A stretch of 64,000 bases of DNA from Glaciecola amylolytica (GCA_003856375.1 CP034120.1:744001-808000), one strand, 5' to 3'. Shown: positions 34,901-43,400, counted from the first letter of the stretch. Notes: generated by a model not told the origin, from the sequence alone. A program made the numbers and translations.

Positions 34901-36088
34901 TTGATCAGCAGTCAATTCAATGTTATAGCGTACGGAAGAGCGCATAGAAGCATCTTGCGGATCGAGATCCTGAGTTGCTGCGGTGGTTTCGTCCACAACC
35001 GGTATGTTTGTTTTTGAATCGGTGAATGAATCTGCAATCAGCTGATTGATGTTCGCATCGATTTCCAGCTCTGTTGGCTTCTCTTCTGAAAGGTTATTCG
35101 TTGTATTGTTATCGATTACTGGCTGATTCAATGAGGCATCCACAACTTGAGTTGTTGGCTGAACTTCGTCCTCTTCTTCTATGACGGGAGTTTTAGTTGT
35201 TTCTGTAACTGGTACTGTTTTTGTTTTAACAGGGGTTTTCTTTTGCTTTGTCTTTTTCGGACCTGTTGTTTCAACTATCGAATTTACTACTGGCAATTCA
35301 GGAGTTTTTACAACATTTTGAAGTGCTGATGAGGGGTCGTTTTCTATTTGTGAAACATATTGATCTTCTTTCTGTTCAGGTTGTTTCACCGGCACGGCTC
35401 CCTGCTGAATAGTATGTGTTAATTCATGTGCCAACAGTAATTTTCCGGGAGTAGTGGTTGGGCTAAATTTATTGGCATTGAAGTAAATATCCCCTTGATT
35501 GGTGAAAGCCTGTGCTCCAAGGGAACCATTCATCTTTTCGGACTGTGTTCCGGTATGGATTTTTACATTGCTTAGATCGGCGCCAAAATTGCTTTCCATT
35601 TCCGATTTCGTATCCATAGGGAGAGGACTTCCTTGCCCTTTGGTTTCCTGAATTTGATCATCAAGTGGTGTGTTTTCTTCCGGTGTCGGTGTGGGAAAAA
35701 GAATAGAAGGAGTAGGGAGATCATTATTCAGCGGTTGATCTTCTTCTTTGCGTTGAATCACTCCTTCGTTTGTAACAGAACCCATTTTATCTTCCGTACC
35801 TTCAATATCTAGTTGCCCCATTTGTTCCGGAGCTTCTTTACGCTGAACGTATGGAGTTATCGTCTGTGCAATTGGTTTCAATTGAACAGAGGCTGGATCA
35901 CCGGAAGCAGAAGTGCTGGTAGGAGAGGACCCATTCACGACCTGATCAGCTGCAGCATCTGCTTCTGTTTCGTGTTGGTCGCCGGGCTGGTTGACAGATA
36001 ACTTCGTCTGTACTCCTGACGAATTATTTCCCCGGCTCCGAAATGGAGTACCACTTGATTTTTCAGGTTTGTGAATAGTTTCTTTCAT
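31928..36088 (-). CDS. eCIS effector 1: DUF4157 protein with SH3, LysM and barnase-like RNase tail
   Basis: 1386 residues. Order: a conserved head (1-105) shared with effector 2; DUF4157 (about 152-231) with GSPLP, DLSNVKIHTG and the metal-site-like HELTH at 221-225; a Thr/Pro-rich linker (to 375); an SH3-like unit (about 635-708); a LysM-like unit (about 716-805); a hydrophobic stretch near 890-915 and further amphipathic and basic helices (including LKPILKGIKVGLELLKKAA). The tail, ending RRIVLDMNTGKAYYSHDHY plus TSFIQI, matches the C-terminus of barnase-type RNases; His1377 fits barnase H102, and Glu1346 and Arg1360/1361 fit the other catalytic roles. Expected action: cleavage of RNA in the target cytoplasm. 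DUF4157 is a hallmark of eCIS-linked proteins; its exact job is unknown. A barstar-like gene overlaps its stop codon. Confidence 0.85.
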   Translation of the reverse strand: MKETIHKPEKSSGTPFRSRGNNSSGVQTKLSVNQPGDQHETEADAAADQVVNGSSPTSTSASGDPASVQLKPIAQTITPYVQRKEAPEQMGQLDIEGTEDKMGSVTNEGVIQRKEEDQPLNNDLPTPSILFPTPTPEENTPLDDQIQETKGQGSPLPMDTKSEMESNFGADLSNVKIHTGTQSEKMNGSLGAQAFTNQGDIYFNANKFSPTTTPGKLLLAHELTHTIQQGAVPVKQPEQKEDQYVSQIENDPSSALQNVVKTPELPVVNSIVETTGPKKTKQKKTPVKTKTVPVTETTKTPVIEEEDEVQPTTQVVDASLNQPVIDNNTTNNLSEEKPTELEIDANINQLIADSFTDSKTNIPVVDETTAATQDLDPQDASMRSSVRYNIELTADQKAYFQWNSVLTTFRELPAHAKVSDYYLQQWARKQLRLGWSLGQPVPDLQSFRASYGEPQIYEVTKKQVPTLYVYEYAANKSAVRSELLNKQDYNGFWVYVDSITGKKSVLQQRDSFSKYYDTHPIGPSDVQLVFKFLERNGEKQSENTRTVTKESSTFRKAVERAQDLLFPGVVKGYGLLTPPTLEAIKTALKKSQVEKEKKFAEENGEKKFKDVNNITGLAQDPPGISSKSGEWQNGGVNLRSVPFTPEDVKDNPIFLSEVEKSILEHLPFGTRMTILRETVKGSDGKDPGWYWVMTETGKEGYVAKHLVQTKLPAPDVRYHLVGEGETLLGIARKFYSPKSEDRIGIVESNGEFRNYVLELARYNEKWRGDEAGAVFEAGFDPNDPKSWKHTVVRKGLRMWIPSSAEMYYLIHKRPESQKFDNTNWAEDGGQWIIDNSPATLMINSYLEWWATIPLEQREKGVQKYYKQQLALYEKLQADWSWLDNYIAPLAPIISAAGAAVSVSLIYDLYISFNIGYFEFLSKSDPKMLVLNTERTLRNLTQLEHYKGLAIGFVEGLYDWGKDLIDSFAAIGEAIGTMVELLVDPETYKKISEFAGDAFEYVMSNTDEIQKSLEGMNYMDVVAGLIGGMRSILKTKGKEMGQGAAQTLMKFAGGSPYEQGHSIGKIIGFLVPEIVLAVASEGIWVAVKGALKGMQLVSKILKPILKGIKVGLELLKKAAAAAKDVVRFIKTFIKSILSKAKKGVSKFWGKLEELFEGFERFLKSKYDDAFNSKNAGKVDVDDYADTNKKRYKDEFEKDSDFKKDDPDYQETLAAAVKAKAIVELNDALDPSPPAVEVVTFLNATIDLPGGKKFKYKKIAGDLFDIYFNPILGKYTQGSGHDIQFIHSAIKDKWGEVMNAEDMRAIKAAVDRVKTRNPLYSQDGTPFQNSHLIDPNSQRLNTGVNYTEWTVKTPGIGGRGQRRIVLDMNTGKAYYSHDHYTSFIQINL

Positions 36089-36119
36089 ATTCAGGATTAG
36101 TGGTTTGATGAATAGTGTG

Positions 36120-36135
36120 GCTCTTTATAAAGAGC
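36120..36135. promoter_or_regulatory. Perfect 16-bp palindrome upstream of effector 1
   Basis: GCTCTTTATAAAGAGC is fully self-complementary and lies 31-47 nt upstream of the effector 1 ATG. It may be an operator for a dimeric regulator. No consensus TAnnTTTG box accompanies it, so effector 1 may also be read through from the LRR genes. Confidence 0.35.
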
Positions 36136-36218
36136 TTATCTGAAATATGTTTTTGTCAGGTTTGTTTATCCGATATTTTGTTTTTCAAAGACTCGTGATA
36201 AAGTAAGGTTTTATGATC

Positions 36219-36260
36219 TCAAGGAAATTCCTGTTCTGGTTTGTGGATGAAGTCAAGCAT
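36219..36260 (-). pseudogene. 5' stump of a fifth LRR gene
   Basis: A 13-codon frame, MLDFIHKPEQEFP then TGA, matches the conserved opening of the neighbouring LRR genes (MLDFIHKLEKKF in the gene at 37341-38366). It sits 17 nt after the stop of the last full LRR gene, the same spacing that separates the copies at 38383 and 38366. Everything beyond the first 13 codons is lost. It marks the end point of a duplication or deletion in the array. Confidence 0.7.
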
Positions 36261-37242
36261 AGGTACTCTTTTAAATTTAAAGTCCTCTTGGCATCCAATG
36301 ATCGGCATCAAATTGTATTTCAACATGATTTGGTATTGGTTCTTTGATTTCTTTCAAGGGATTATCAATCATAGAAATATAACAAGGAGAACGCAACTTG
36401 AATAAAAAACTCGTATCGAAATCACTAATTAAATTGGCATCCAGAAGTATGTATTCGAGATTAATCAGATTATCCAGGTTTTCAACTTTGGTAATTCTGT
36501 TCTCATTCAAATTTAATTGCTTCAGATTAATCAGGGTATCCAATCCGGTTATTTTGTCCAGGTTAGTATACATATTGTTGCTTAAGTCTAAAACTTCCAG
36601 ATTAACTAATCCTTCCAATCCCTGAATGTTTTCTAAGGATGCTGAAGAAATAATAAGTCTTTTTAATTTTTTTAATGTACTAAGCCCTTCAATTTTAGAA
36701 ATCGGATTTCCGGCTAGCTCAAGGATGGATAAATTGGGGTATCGATCAAGGTCTGATATTTTTTGAATTCCAGAATTTTTAAGGTTCATGGAATCGATAT
36801 TGCTATTGAGATGTATGTTTTTAATCGTGTTGATTTGACTGAACTCAAGACTTAGATGTTTTAAAAAATGTAATTTCTCCAGGCCATTGATTTCGAGTAG
36901 ATTATTACAATAACCTAGATACAACTTTTCCAGGTTAACTAATGTGCTAAATAGAGAAGTATCTTCAATAGTAGTTCCCTCTAACTTTAATTCCTTTAAT
37001 CTGGTAAGATGACAGATGTTTTCATAAGTTGAAAGTGATAAGGGGTTGCTATCCAAACACAATTTTGTTAAGTTCCCAAAGTGTTTTAAAGAAGACAAAT
37101 TTTGAATACCGCAATCCTGAACCCACAATTCCTGAAGTTGTTCCGAGATTGGCACCAGAATATCTAAGTTATTTAAGTTCACTTCGTATAAAAAGAGACT
37201 TTTAACACTTCCGTCTTCATGAAGATCAAATGTGTTTTGCCA
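36239..37242. repeat. 1004-bp direct repeat, copy 1
   Basis: Matches 38345-39348 base for base at a constant offset of 2106, with no gaps and only four substitutions found by eye. It covers the LRR gene from codon about 25 to its stop, the 16-nt gap and the first few codons of the next gene (here the stump). Confidence 0.92.
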
Positions 37243-37314
37243 TCTGTTTGGTTCCTTGGACTGTATTATCTGAGTCTCAAATTCTCTTTCCAGTTTATGA
37301 ACAAAGTCAAGCAT
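36277..37314 (-). CDS. Leucine-rich-repeat protein, array copy A
   Basis: 345 residues from the ATG at 37314 (MLDFVHKLEREFETQII), the start shared by the family; a longer open frame upstream overlaps the previous gene. A short head (1-45, TFDLHEDGSVKSLFLYEV) precedes about ten 22-residue LRR units of the internalin/LRR_4 kind (for example NLEVLDLSNNMYTNLDKI). A conserved cap ends in HWMPRGL. No signal peptide or sorting domain, so cytoplasmic until loaded or released. It lies between two eCIS effector genes. Roles to consider: immunity to effector 2, cargo, or target recognition. Its protein is identical to copy A' from about residue 25 onward. Confidence 0.85.
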   Translation of the reverse strand: MLDFVHKLEREFETQIIQSKEPNRWQNTFDLHEDGSVKSLFLYEVNLNNLDILVPISEQLQELWVQDCGIQNLSSLKHFGNLTKLCLDSNPLSLSTYENICHLTRLKELKLEGTTIEDTSLFSTLVNLEKLYLGYCNNLLEINGLEKLHFLKHLSLEFSQINTIKNIHLNSNIDSMNLKNSGIQKISDLDRYPNLSILELAGNPISKIEGLSTLKKLKRLIISSASLENIQGLEGLVNLEVLDLSNNMYTNLDKITGLDTLINLKQLNLNENRITKVENLDNLINLEYILLDANLISDFDTSFLFKLRSPCYISMIDNPLKEIKEPIPNHVEIQFDADHWMPRGL

Positions 37315-37340
37315 AGGTACTCTTTTAAATTTAAAGTGCA

Positions 37341-38366
37341 CTAAATGCCTCTTGGTACCCAATGATCTGTTTCAAATTGTATTTTGACATGATCAGGAAT
37401 AGAGCCATCAAGTTTTTTTATCGGGTTGCCGACCAAAGAAATGAAACAAGGTGGTAGGCTATCTAAAAAGAACAAATCAAACTCTTTTATTCTGTTTACA
37501 TCAAGTAGAATATATTCGAGATTGGTTAATTTACCGAGGTTTTCAACTTTTCGAATATTGTTTTCGGAAAGATTTAATTTTTTTAATGAAACTAAGGTGT
37601 CCAAACCTTCTATTTTTTCTATTTGAGCACAATGTAGATCAAGAATTTCAAGATTTACCAATTGTTCTAATCCTTCAATTTTACTGATACATGTTGTAGA
37701 TACATTAAGTCGGTTAAGTGAGATTGATTTTTCTAACCCTTCTATTTTCGATATTGATTGTCCGGTTATTTCTAATTCTTTTAAGCTTGGGAAGCGATCC
37801 AAACCTGAAATTCTACTTATCACAGTATCCCTTAAACTTAAAAAGTTAAGTGAATCTCGAACATCAATTTTATCAATCGAATTAACAAATGTGGAACTTA
37901 GGTTCAGGTAACTCAAGTTTTTCAGGTTCTGTAAACCTTTGACAGCTTTTAAGTCGTCACAATCGTTTAAATGCAATCGTTCCAAATTTATGAGCTCACC
38001 TAGTGGTGAGGTATCCTCAATTGAAGTGTAATCAAGCTGAAGTTCTCTTAATTTATTCAAATTACCAATATTCTTAAGAGTAGAATCCGATATTTTGTTG
38101 AAACTTAATTCGAACCTAACCAAACTTTTGAAGTTTTGGATGGAACCAAGACTCTCCAGATCGCAGCCCTCGAGTGTTAAATCAATCAGGTTCTCAGCTA
38201 TTGGCTCAATGAGGTCTAAATTCCTCAAACCTACTTTATACAAATAGAGGTGTTTAATGTTACCATCTTTGTCCAGGTCAAAACTGCTTGTACCGTGTAT
38301 TAATTCATCAGACTGAATAATCTTGGTATTAAATTTTTTTTCTAGTTTGTGGATGAAGTCAAGCAT
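37341..38366 (-). CDS. Leucine-rich-repeat protein, array copy B
   Basis: 341 residues from the ATG at 38366 (MLDFIHKLEKKFNTKII). Same architecture as the other three: acidic-basic head, about ten LRR units (for example NLEILDLHCAQIEKIEGL), and an end cap (FISLVGNPIKKLDGSIPDHVK up to HWVPRGI). The cap resembles copy C more than copy A, while the opening is like the stump at 36260. The sequence is clearly diverged from A and A' in the LRR surface, which would change binding specificity. The gap to copy A' is 16 nt, to copy A 26 nt. Confidence 0.85.
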   Translation of the reverse strand: MLDFIHKLEKKFNTKIIQSDELIHGTSSFDLDKDGNIKHLYLYKVGLRNLDLIEPIAENLIDLTLEGCDLESLGSIQNFKSLVRFELSFNKISDSTLKNIGNLNKLRELQLDYTSIEDTSPLGELINLERLHLNDCDDLKAVKGLQNLKNLSYLNLSSTFVNSIDKIDVRDSLNFLSLRDTVISRISGLDRFPSLKELEITGQSISKIEGLEKSISLNRLNVSTTCISKIEGLEQLVNLEILDLHCAQIEKIEGLDTLVSLKKLNLSENNIRKVENLGKLTNLEYILLDVNRIKEFDLFFLDSLPPCFISLVGNPIKKLDGSIPDHVKIQFETDHWVPRGI

Positions 38367-39348
38367 AGGTACTCTTTTAAATTTAAAGTCCTCTTGGCAT
38401 CCAATGATCGGCATCAAATTGTATTTCAACATGATTTGGTATTGGTTCTTTGATTTCTTTCAAGGGATTATCAATCATAGAAATATAACAAGGAGAACGC
38501 AACTTGAATAAAAAACTCGTATCGAAATCACTAATTAAATTGGCATCCAGAAGTATGTATTCGAGATTAATCAGATTATCCAGGTTTTCAACTTTGGTAA
38601 TTCTGTTCTCATTCAAATTTAATTGCTTCAGATTAATCAGGGTATCCAATCCGGTTATTTTGTCCAGGTTAGTATACATATTGTTGCTTAAGTCTAAAAC
38701 TTCCAGATTAACTAATCCTTCCAATCCCTGAATGTTTTCTAAGGATGCTGAAGAAATAATAAGTCTTTTTAATTTTTTTAATGTACTAAGCCCTTCAATT
38801 TTAGAAATCGGATTTCCGGCTAGCTCAAGGATGGATAAATTGGGGTATCGATCAAGGTCTGATATTTTTTGAATTCCAGAATTTTTAAGGTTCATGGAAT
38901 CGATATTGCTATTGAGATGGATGTTTTTAATCGTGTTGATTTGACTGAACTCAAGACTTAGATGTTTTAAAAAATGTAATTTCTCCAGACCATTGATTTC
39001 GAGCAGATTATTACAATAACCTAGATACAACTTTTCCAGGTTAACTAATGTGCTAAATAGAGAAGTATCTTCAATAGTAGTTCCCTCTAACTTTAATTCC
39101 TTTAATCTGGTAAGATGACAGATGTTTTCATAAGTCGAAAGTGATAAGGGGTTGCTATCCAAACACAATTTTGTTAAGTTCCCAAAGTGTTTTAAAGAAG
39201 ACAAATTTTGAATACCGCAATCCTGAACCCACAATTCCTGAAGTTGTTCCGAGATTGGCACCAGAATATCTAAGTTATTTAAGTTCACTTCGTATAAAAA
39301 GAGACTTTTAACACTTCCGTCTTCATGAAGATCAAATGTGTTTTGCCA
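38345..39348. repeat. 1004-bp direct repeat, copy 2
   Basis: Partner of 36239-37242. The four differences lie in codons that leave the protein unchanged. The repeat ends abruptly at both sides: the left side runs a few codons into copy B, the right side stops at about codon 25 of copy A'. Confidence 0.92.
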
Positions 39349-39423
39349 AGGAATACGTTCAAAAGATTGAATGACTTCAATATCAAAATTCTGTTCTAGT
39401 ATGTGAATGAAATCAAGCATCAT
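38383..39423 (-). CDS. Leucine-rich-repeat protein, array copy A'
   Basis: 346 residues; two Met codons open the frame (MMLDFIHILEQNFD) and the second fits the family start. From about residue 25 to the end the protein is identical to copy A, but its first 24 residues differ (ILEQNFDIEVIQSFERIP against KLEREFETQIIQSKEPNR). The head therefore joins a different opening to the same LRR body, a mosaic that points to recombination within the array. Gap to copy C is 15 nt. Confidence 0.85.
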   Translation of the reverse strand: MMLDFIHILEQNFDIEVIQSFERIPWQNTFDLHEDGSVKSLFLYEVNLNNLDILVPISEQLQELWVQDCGIQNLSSLKHFGNLTKLCLDSNPLSLSTYENICHLTRLKELKLEGTTIEDTSLFSTLVNLEKLYLGYCNNLLEINGLEKLHFLKHLSLEFSQINTIKNIHLNSNIDSMNLKNSGIQKISDLDRYPNLSILELAGNPISKIEGLSTLKKLKRLIISSASLENIQGLEGLVNLEVLDLSNNMYTNLDKITGLDTLINLKQLNLNENRITKVENLDNLINLEYILLDANLISDFDTSFLFKLRSPCYISMIDNPLKEIKEPIPNHVEIQFDADHWMPRGL

Positions 39424-39438
39424 TAATACAAAGAAAAA

Positions 39439-40467
39439 TTACAAACTCTTTGGAACCCAATGATCCGTTTCAAATTGTATTTTAACATGATCAGGAATAG
39501 AGCCATCGAGTTTTTTTATTGGGTTACCGACCAAAGAAATGAAACATGAAGAACGTAAGTTGTGTAAGAAACTAGTATCAAACTCATGGATGTCATTACA
39601 TTCAAGTAATAGATATTCTAGATTTATTAAGTTGTTTAAATTTTCAACTTTGCGAAGTTTGTTTTCCGATAAGTTTAATTGTCTTAGTTTTATCAAACAA
39701 TCCAATCCTTCAATTTTCTCAAGGTATTGATTACTTAAATCAAGTATTTCCAGATTGGTTAAATGATCTAAGCCTTCAATTTTATTAATCCATGTAGATG
39801 AAATATTGAGTGTTTTTAACTGCGTCAGATGACTAATTTTCTCAATTTGAGTAATTGGATTGCTTGCAATAATAAGCTCAGTTAGATTGGGATACTTTTC
39901 AACTCCTGATATTTTAGGAATTTTTCCTGATCGCAAACTAATGGAGCGAATATTCTCATTAACCGCAATTTTCTCAATACTATCAATTCGACTGTGATCA
40001 AGTTCGAGATCTTTTAATAGTTCTAAATTTTCAAGCCCTTTAACCTCTAGTAATTGATCTAAACCACTAATAGCTAATCTTTCCAAAGAGATTAAATCCT
40101 TGAGTGGAGTCGTGTCATTAATATTCGTTCCGTTTAATTCTAAGCATTTAAGATTTTTTAAGGAATTCAAATGTTCAATTTCTATTGATTGAAAAGGATT
40201 ATAGCTTAATTTGAGTTTACTTAGGTTTTGAAAAAAAAACAAGGTTTTTAGAGTTTCAATTTCACAAAATTCAACCGATAATTCTGTTAAATGATTTGCT
40301 ATAGGTAATAAAACATCCAAGTTCGTTAACTTCACCTTTTTTAAGGTAAGGCTTTTAATGTTTTCATTTTCATCAAGATCAAATGTGTTTTTTCCTCTCA
40401 AGGGTTCATGAGAATGAATTATGTGAATGTCAAAATTCTGTTCTATTTTTTTTATAAAATCAATCAT
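39439..40467 (-). CDS. Leucine-rich-repeat protein, array copy C
   Basis: 342 residues starting MIDFIKKIEQNFDIHII. It is the first of the four LRR genes and begins 3 nt after the stop of effector 2, so it is surely co-transcribed with it. About ten LRR units (for example NLEILDLSNQYLEKIEGL) and the shared cap ending HWVPKSL. Direct position after an effector that has no barstar partner makes it the best candidate for an immunity protein of effector 2, though no LRR immunity mechanism can be shown from sequence. Confidence 0.85.
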   Translation of the reverse strand: MIDFIKKIEQNFDIHIIHSHEPLRGKNTFDLDENENIKSLTLKKVKLTNLDVLLPIANHLTELSVEFCEIETLKTLFFFQNLSKLKLSYNPFQSIEIEHLNSLKNLKCLELNGTNINDTTPLKDLISLERLAISGLDQLLEVKGLENLELLKDLELDHSRIDSIEKIAVNENIRSISLRSGKIPKISGVEKYPNLTELIIASNPITQIEKISHLTQLKTLNISSTWINKIEGLDHLTNLEILDLSNQYLEKIEGLDCLIKLRQLNLSENKLRKVENLNNLINLEYLLLECNDIHEFDTSFLHNLRSSCFISLVGNPIKKLDGSIPDHVKIQFETDHWVPKSL

Positions 40468-40470
40468 TAT

Positions 40471-43400
40471 TTATTTCTTTAAATTGTCTCTTACATGCTC
40501 GAACCTTTCATCATTGTCATTTCCTATTGGTTTTTTAATTCCGGCGCTTAATTTGCCAACTAGTATGTCTAAAGCAAATGAGAAACAGTCTGTTACACCT
40601 ATTTCGTAGTCCATCTCTTTATATTCTGCAATAATCGTATTCATTTTACTTTCGTTCAAATTATTAACACCTTTGATGTTAACATTTACGATTGCAATAT
40701 TCTTCCCTCGTTCTTTTTCTTTTTCTACATTTACCTTTTGTCCTCTTAAGTCTGTGGTCCTGATGAATATTTCATTGTTTCTGCGTGGATATATTCCAAG
40801 ATCATACATGTCACCCGTGTATAAAACTACTTTAAAATGACGAGGGTCGGATTCTCTGAGTAAATATGCTTGTCCTTTTTTAGGTAAATCAACTTCCTCA
40901 AATTTAGATTCCCCTTTGTCTTTTTCAGTATTCGGAGCTATACTGATATTAAAATCGACATCATTGTCTTTCTTATCTTGATCTAATGAGCTTAGCTTAA
41001 TGTCTAAATTAATACCTTTTTTCAATGTTGGTTGATATTTATCCTCAAGCGTTTCTGCCTCTTTTTCCTTTCTTTTGTAGAATTTCTCGAATGATTCCCC
41101 CTCTTTAGAGCCCTCACTTAATTGCTTTTTAATAGATTTTACTATTTTTTTATGCAGTTCTTTATCCTTTGCAGTCAATTCCTCCGGTTTCCCGTTCTTG
41201 TTTTCTTCTTTAATCTTTTTAGCAGAACCTTTTTTACCACTATTCAACTTGCTAAGCAGCTTTCTACCGGCTTTCTTCGCCTTTTTAAGCATTTTGTTGA
41301 CTGCTTTATCCACCCGTTTGCGGATCTTTTTGAAAATAGCCTGTACTTTTTTGGAGAGTCCGCCTAAACCAATGAGTTTTGCAAAGAGGTTGATGACCAG
41401 TCCGATGAGTTTCGCTAAACCGAATTCAATTGCTTTTGCTACACCAGCCACAGAACCCACAGCAAGAGCCAGAATTGCTTCTGTAAGAGCCGGGATCAAC
41501 ATAATTGCCGATTCCACAAAGAATACAATCAGATCCTTAATAGCCATAATGGCTTTGATGAATCCGGCTCCGGGAATTAATAAACTCAAGAGCCATTTGA
41601 TCCCTGCCTGGATAACCTGCGTAATCAACATATCCTTGATCGCATCGATCACCGTTTCTTTCAGGTCGGTAAATTTATCTTTGAGGAATTCCCAGATTCC
41701 ATCGATACCCTTGGAGGCAAAAATCTTGAACATGTCAAAACCTCCTTCAAGTGCTTTTACGACTGGTTCTCCCATCATTTTCACAGCCTTCACGCGGATG
41801 TAATCCCAGCCGAGACCAAGTACCTGTAATACCAGATTGAAAATACCACTGAGGCTGAAAATGTCTTTCGGCATGGTGATTCCTATTGGTCCGAGTGAAC
41901 CGGTGAGCCATTCCAATAAACCTCCAAGCAAATGCTGTTGAATATTGGCCTTGAAAGCATCGATTCCTTTTCCGATTCCATCGAAGAGATTGCCCATGAA
42001 ACCGATCGGATCTGCCATAATCACACCGATCACGCTCTTGATAGCTGCGAACAGGTTGGTGATCATTTCTTTCAGTTTCATGATCGTTTCGATCACTCCG
42101 TTGATGAAGCCCATTACAGCATCGATGAGTCCGCGGTTGGCGGCTTTCATTTCTTCAATGCGCTCATCCACTTCCTGTACTGCTGCTACATATTCCTGAG
42201 CAATTGTCTCGATTAATGCTTCTTCACGGCTGTTGACATCTTCCTGCAGCGCAGAGAATTTTTCCTGAATTTCGCTTGCAGCCTCTTTTCCAAGATGACG
42301 CAGGTTTTTAGGAAGACTTTCAACGTATTTGGTAACATCTGTTTTACCTTGTTTGATGCGGCTCTGAGCACGGTTGAGTTCACTGGCAACAACCGTTGCA
42401 ATGACCGTAATTCCTGCTTCCATCACTTTGGCAAACACTTTTTTACCTTCAACAAAGAATTCATTCACTTCGTCCGGCAAACCGGCAAAAAGATCCCATC
42501 CCCATTTCAGAGGACCATCCACCCCGCCATAGCGCTTGGCTTTATACCAGGCCATTTTTGTTTCGATATACTTTTCAAAGACCGATTTTGCTTTTTCAGC
42601 CGTTACTTCGAACATAGATGCTACGCGTTCTTCGAGTGTGTCCAGAATACCTTCTACATCCTTTTTGGTTGTTTCATAGATGGCGTTGATATCGCCGGCA
42701 ATGCGTTCACGTTCACTGGTATCTTTCTTACCTGTGACTTTTTGATTGCCCATGACTTTCTGGAATGCCCCGCCTCGCATAGCGTGCATACCGGTGAGTT
42801 CTTCCTTGCTTGCTGCGCTGGATTTGGTTGCACTTCCCTGTAAAGTCGCGTCTTCCTTCTGGCGGAAGTTTTTGGGAGCATCGTCTGCTTTTGCTTTTGC
42901 GTCTTTTTTACTATCGAGTGCCTGAGTGAATTTCGGTTCTTCGGATTTTTCCAATTGTTGATCCGTCACCTCGTTTTCAGCCATGCGCTGATCTACTTCA
43001 GCTGTTTGTTCTTGCAGAGGCTGACTGATTTCTTCTTCTCCGCGTTTTGGAGGAACGGCTTTTGCAGCCCCGACATCACCCGGTTTTTTTCCTTTCTGAA
43101 GTGGTTTGAGTGGAACGGTCTTGCGTTCAGGAACTTTATCTGTTTGCGGAGCTGCCTGACTTGTTTCTGCAACAGGTCCTACAGAAGCATCTTTTTCAGA
43201 GTTTACATCTCCTATCGCTTGCTGATTGACTTCGTCAATGTTATTGTTTTCCTCAAATTTATCGGCCTGATCCTGATTTTCCGGAAGCTGCATGCTTGCA
43301 ATCCGTTCCATGAGTTTAGCCTTAAAGGCGTCTGCGTTGAATGGTTTTGGTTCAGCTTCTTCCATTTCATCAACCTGATCAGCCTGTGCGATACTTTCGC

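Noticed and set aside
36277-40467. CRISPR-like or minisatellite repeats in the LRR region
   Set aside because: The periodicity is about 66 bp and in frame, and comes from the 22-residue LRR units, not from a repeat-spacer array.
42295-42843. Long antisense frames within effector and baseplate genes (for example 42295-42843 and 56329-57141 plus strand)
   Set aside because: They are shadows of well-supported genes on the minus strand, with improbable composition and no start context.
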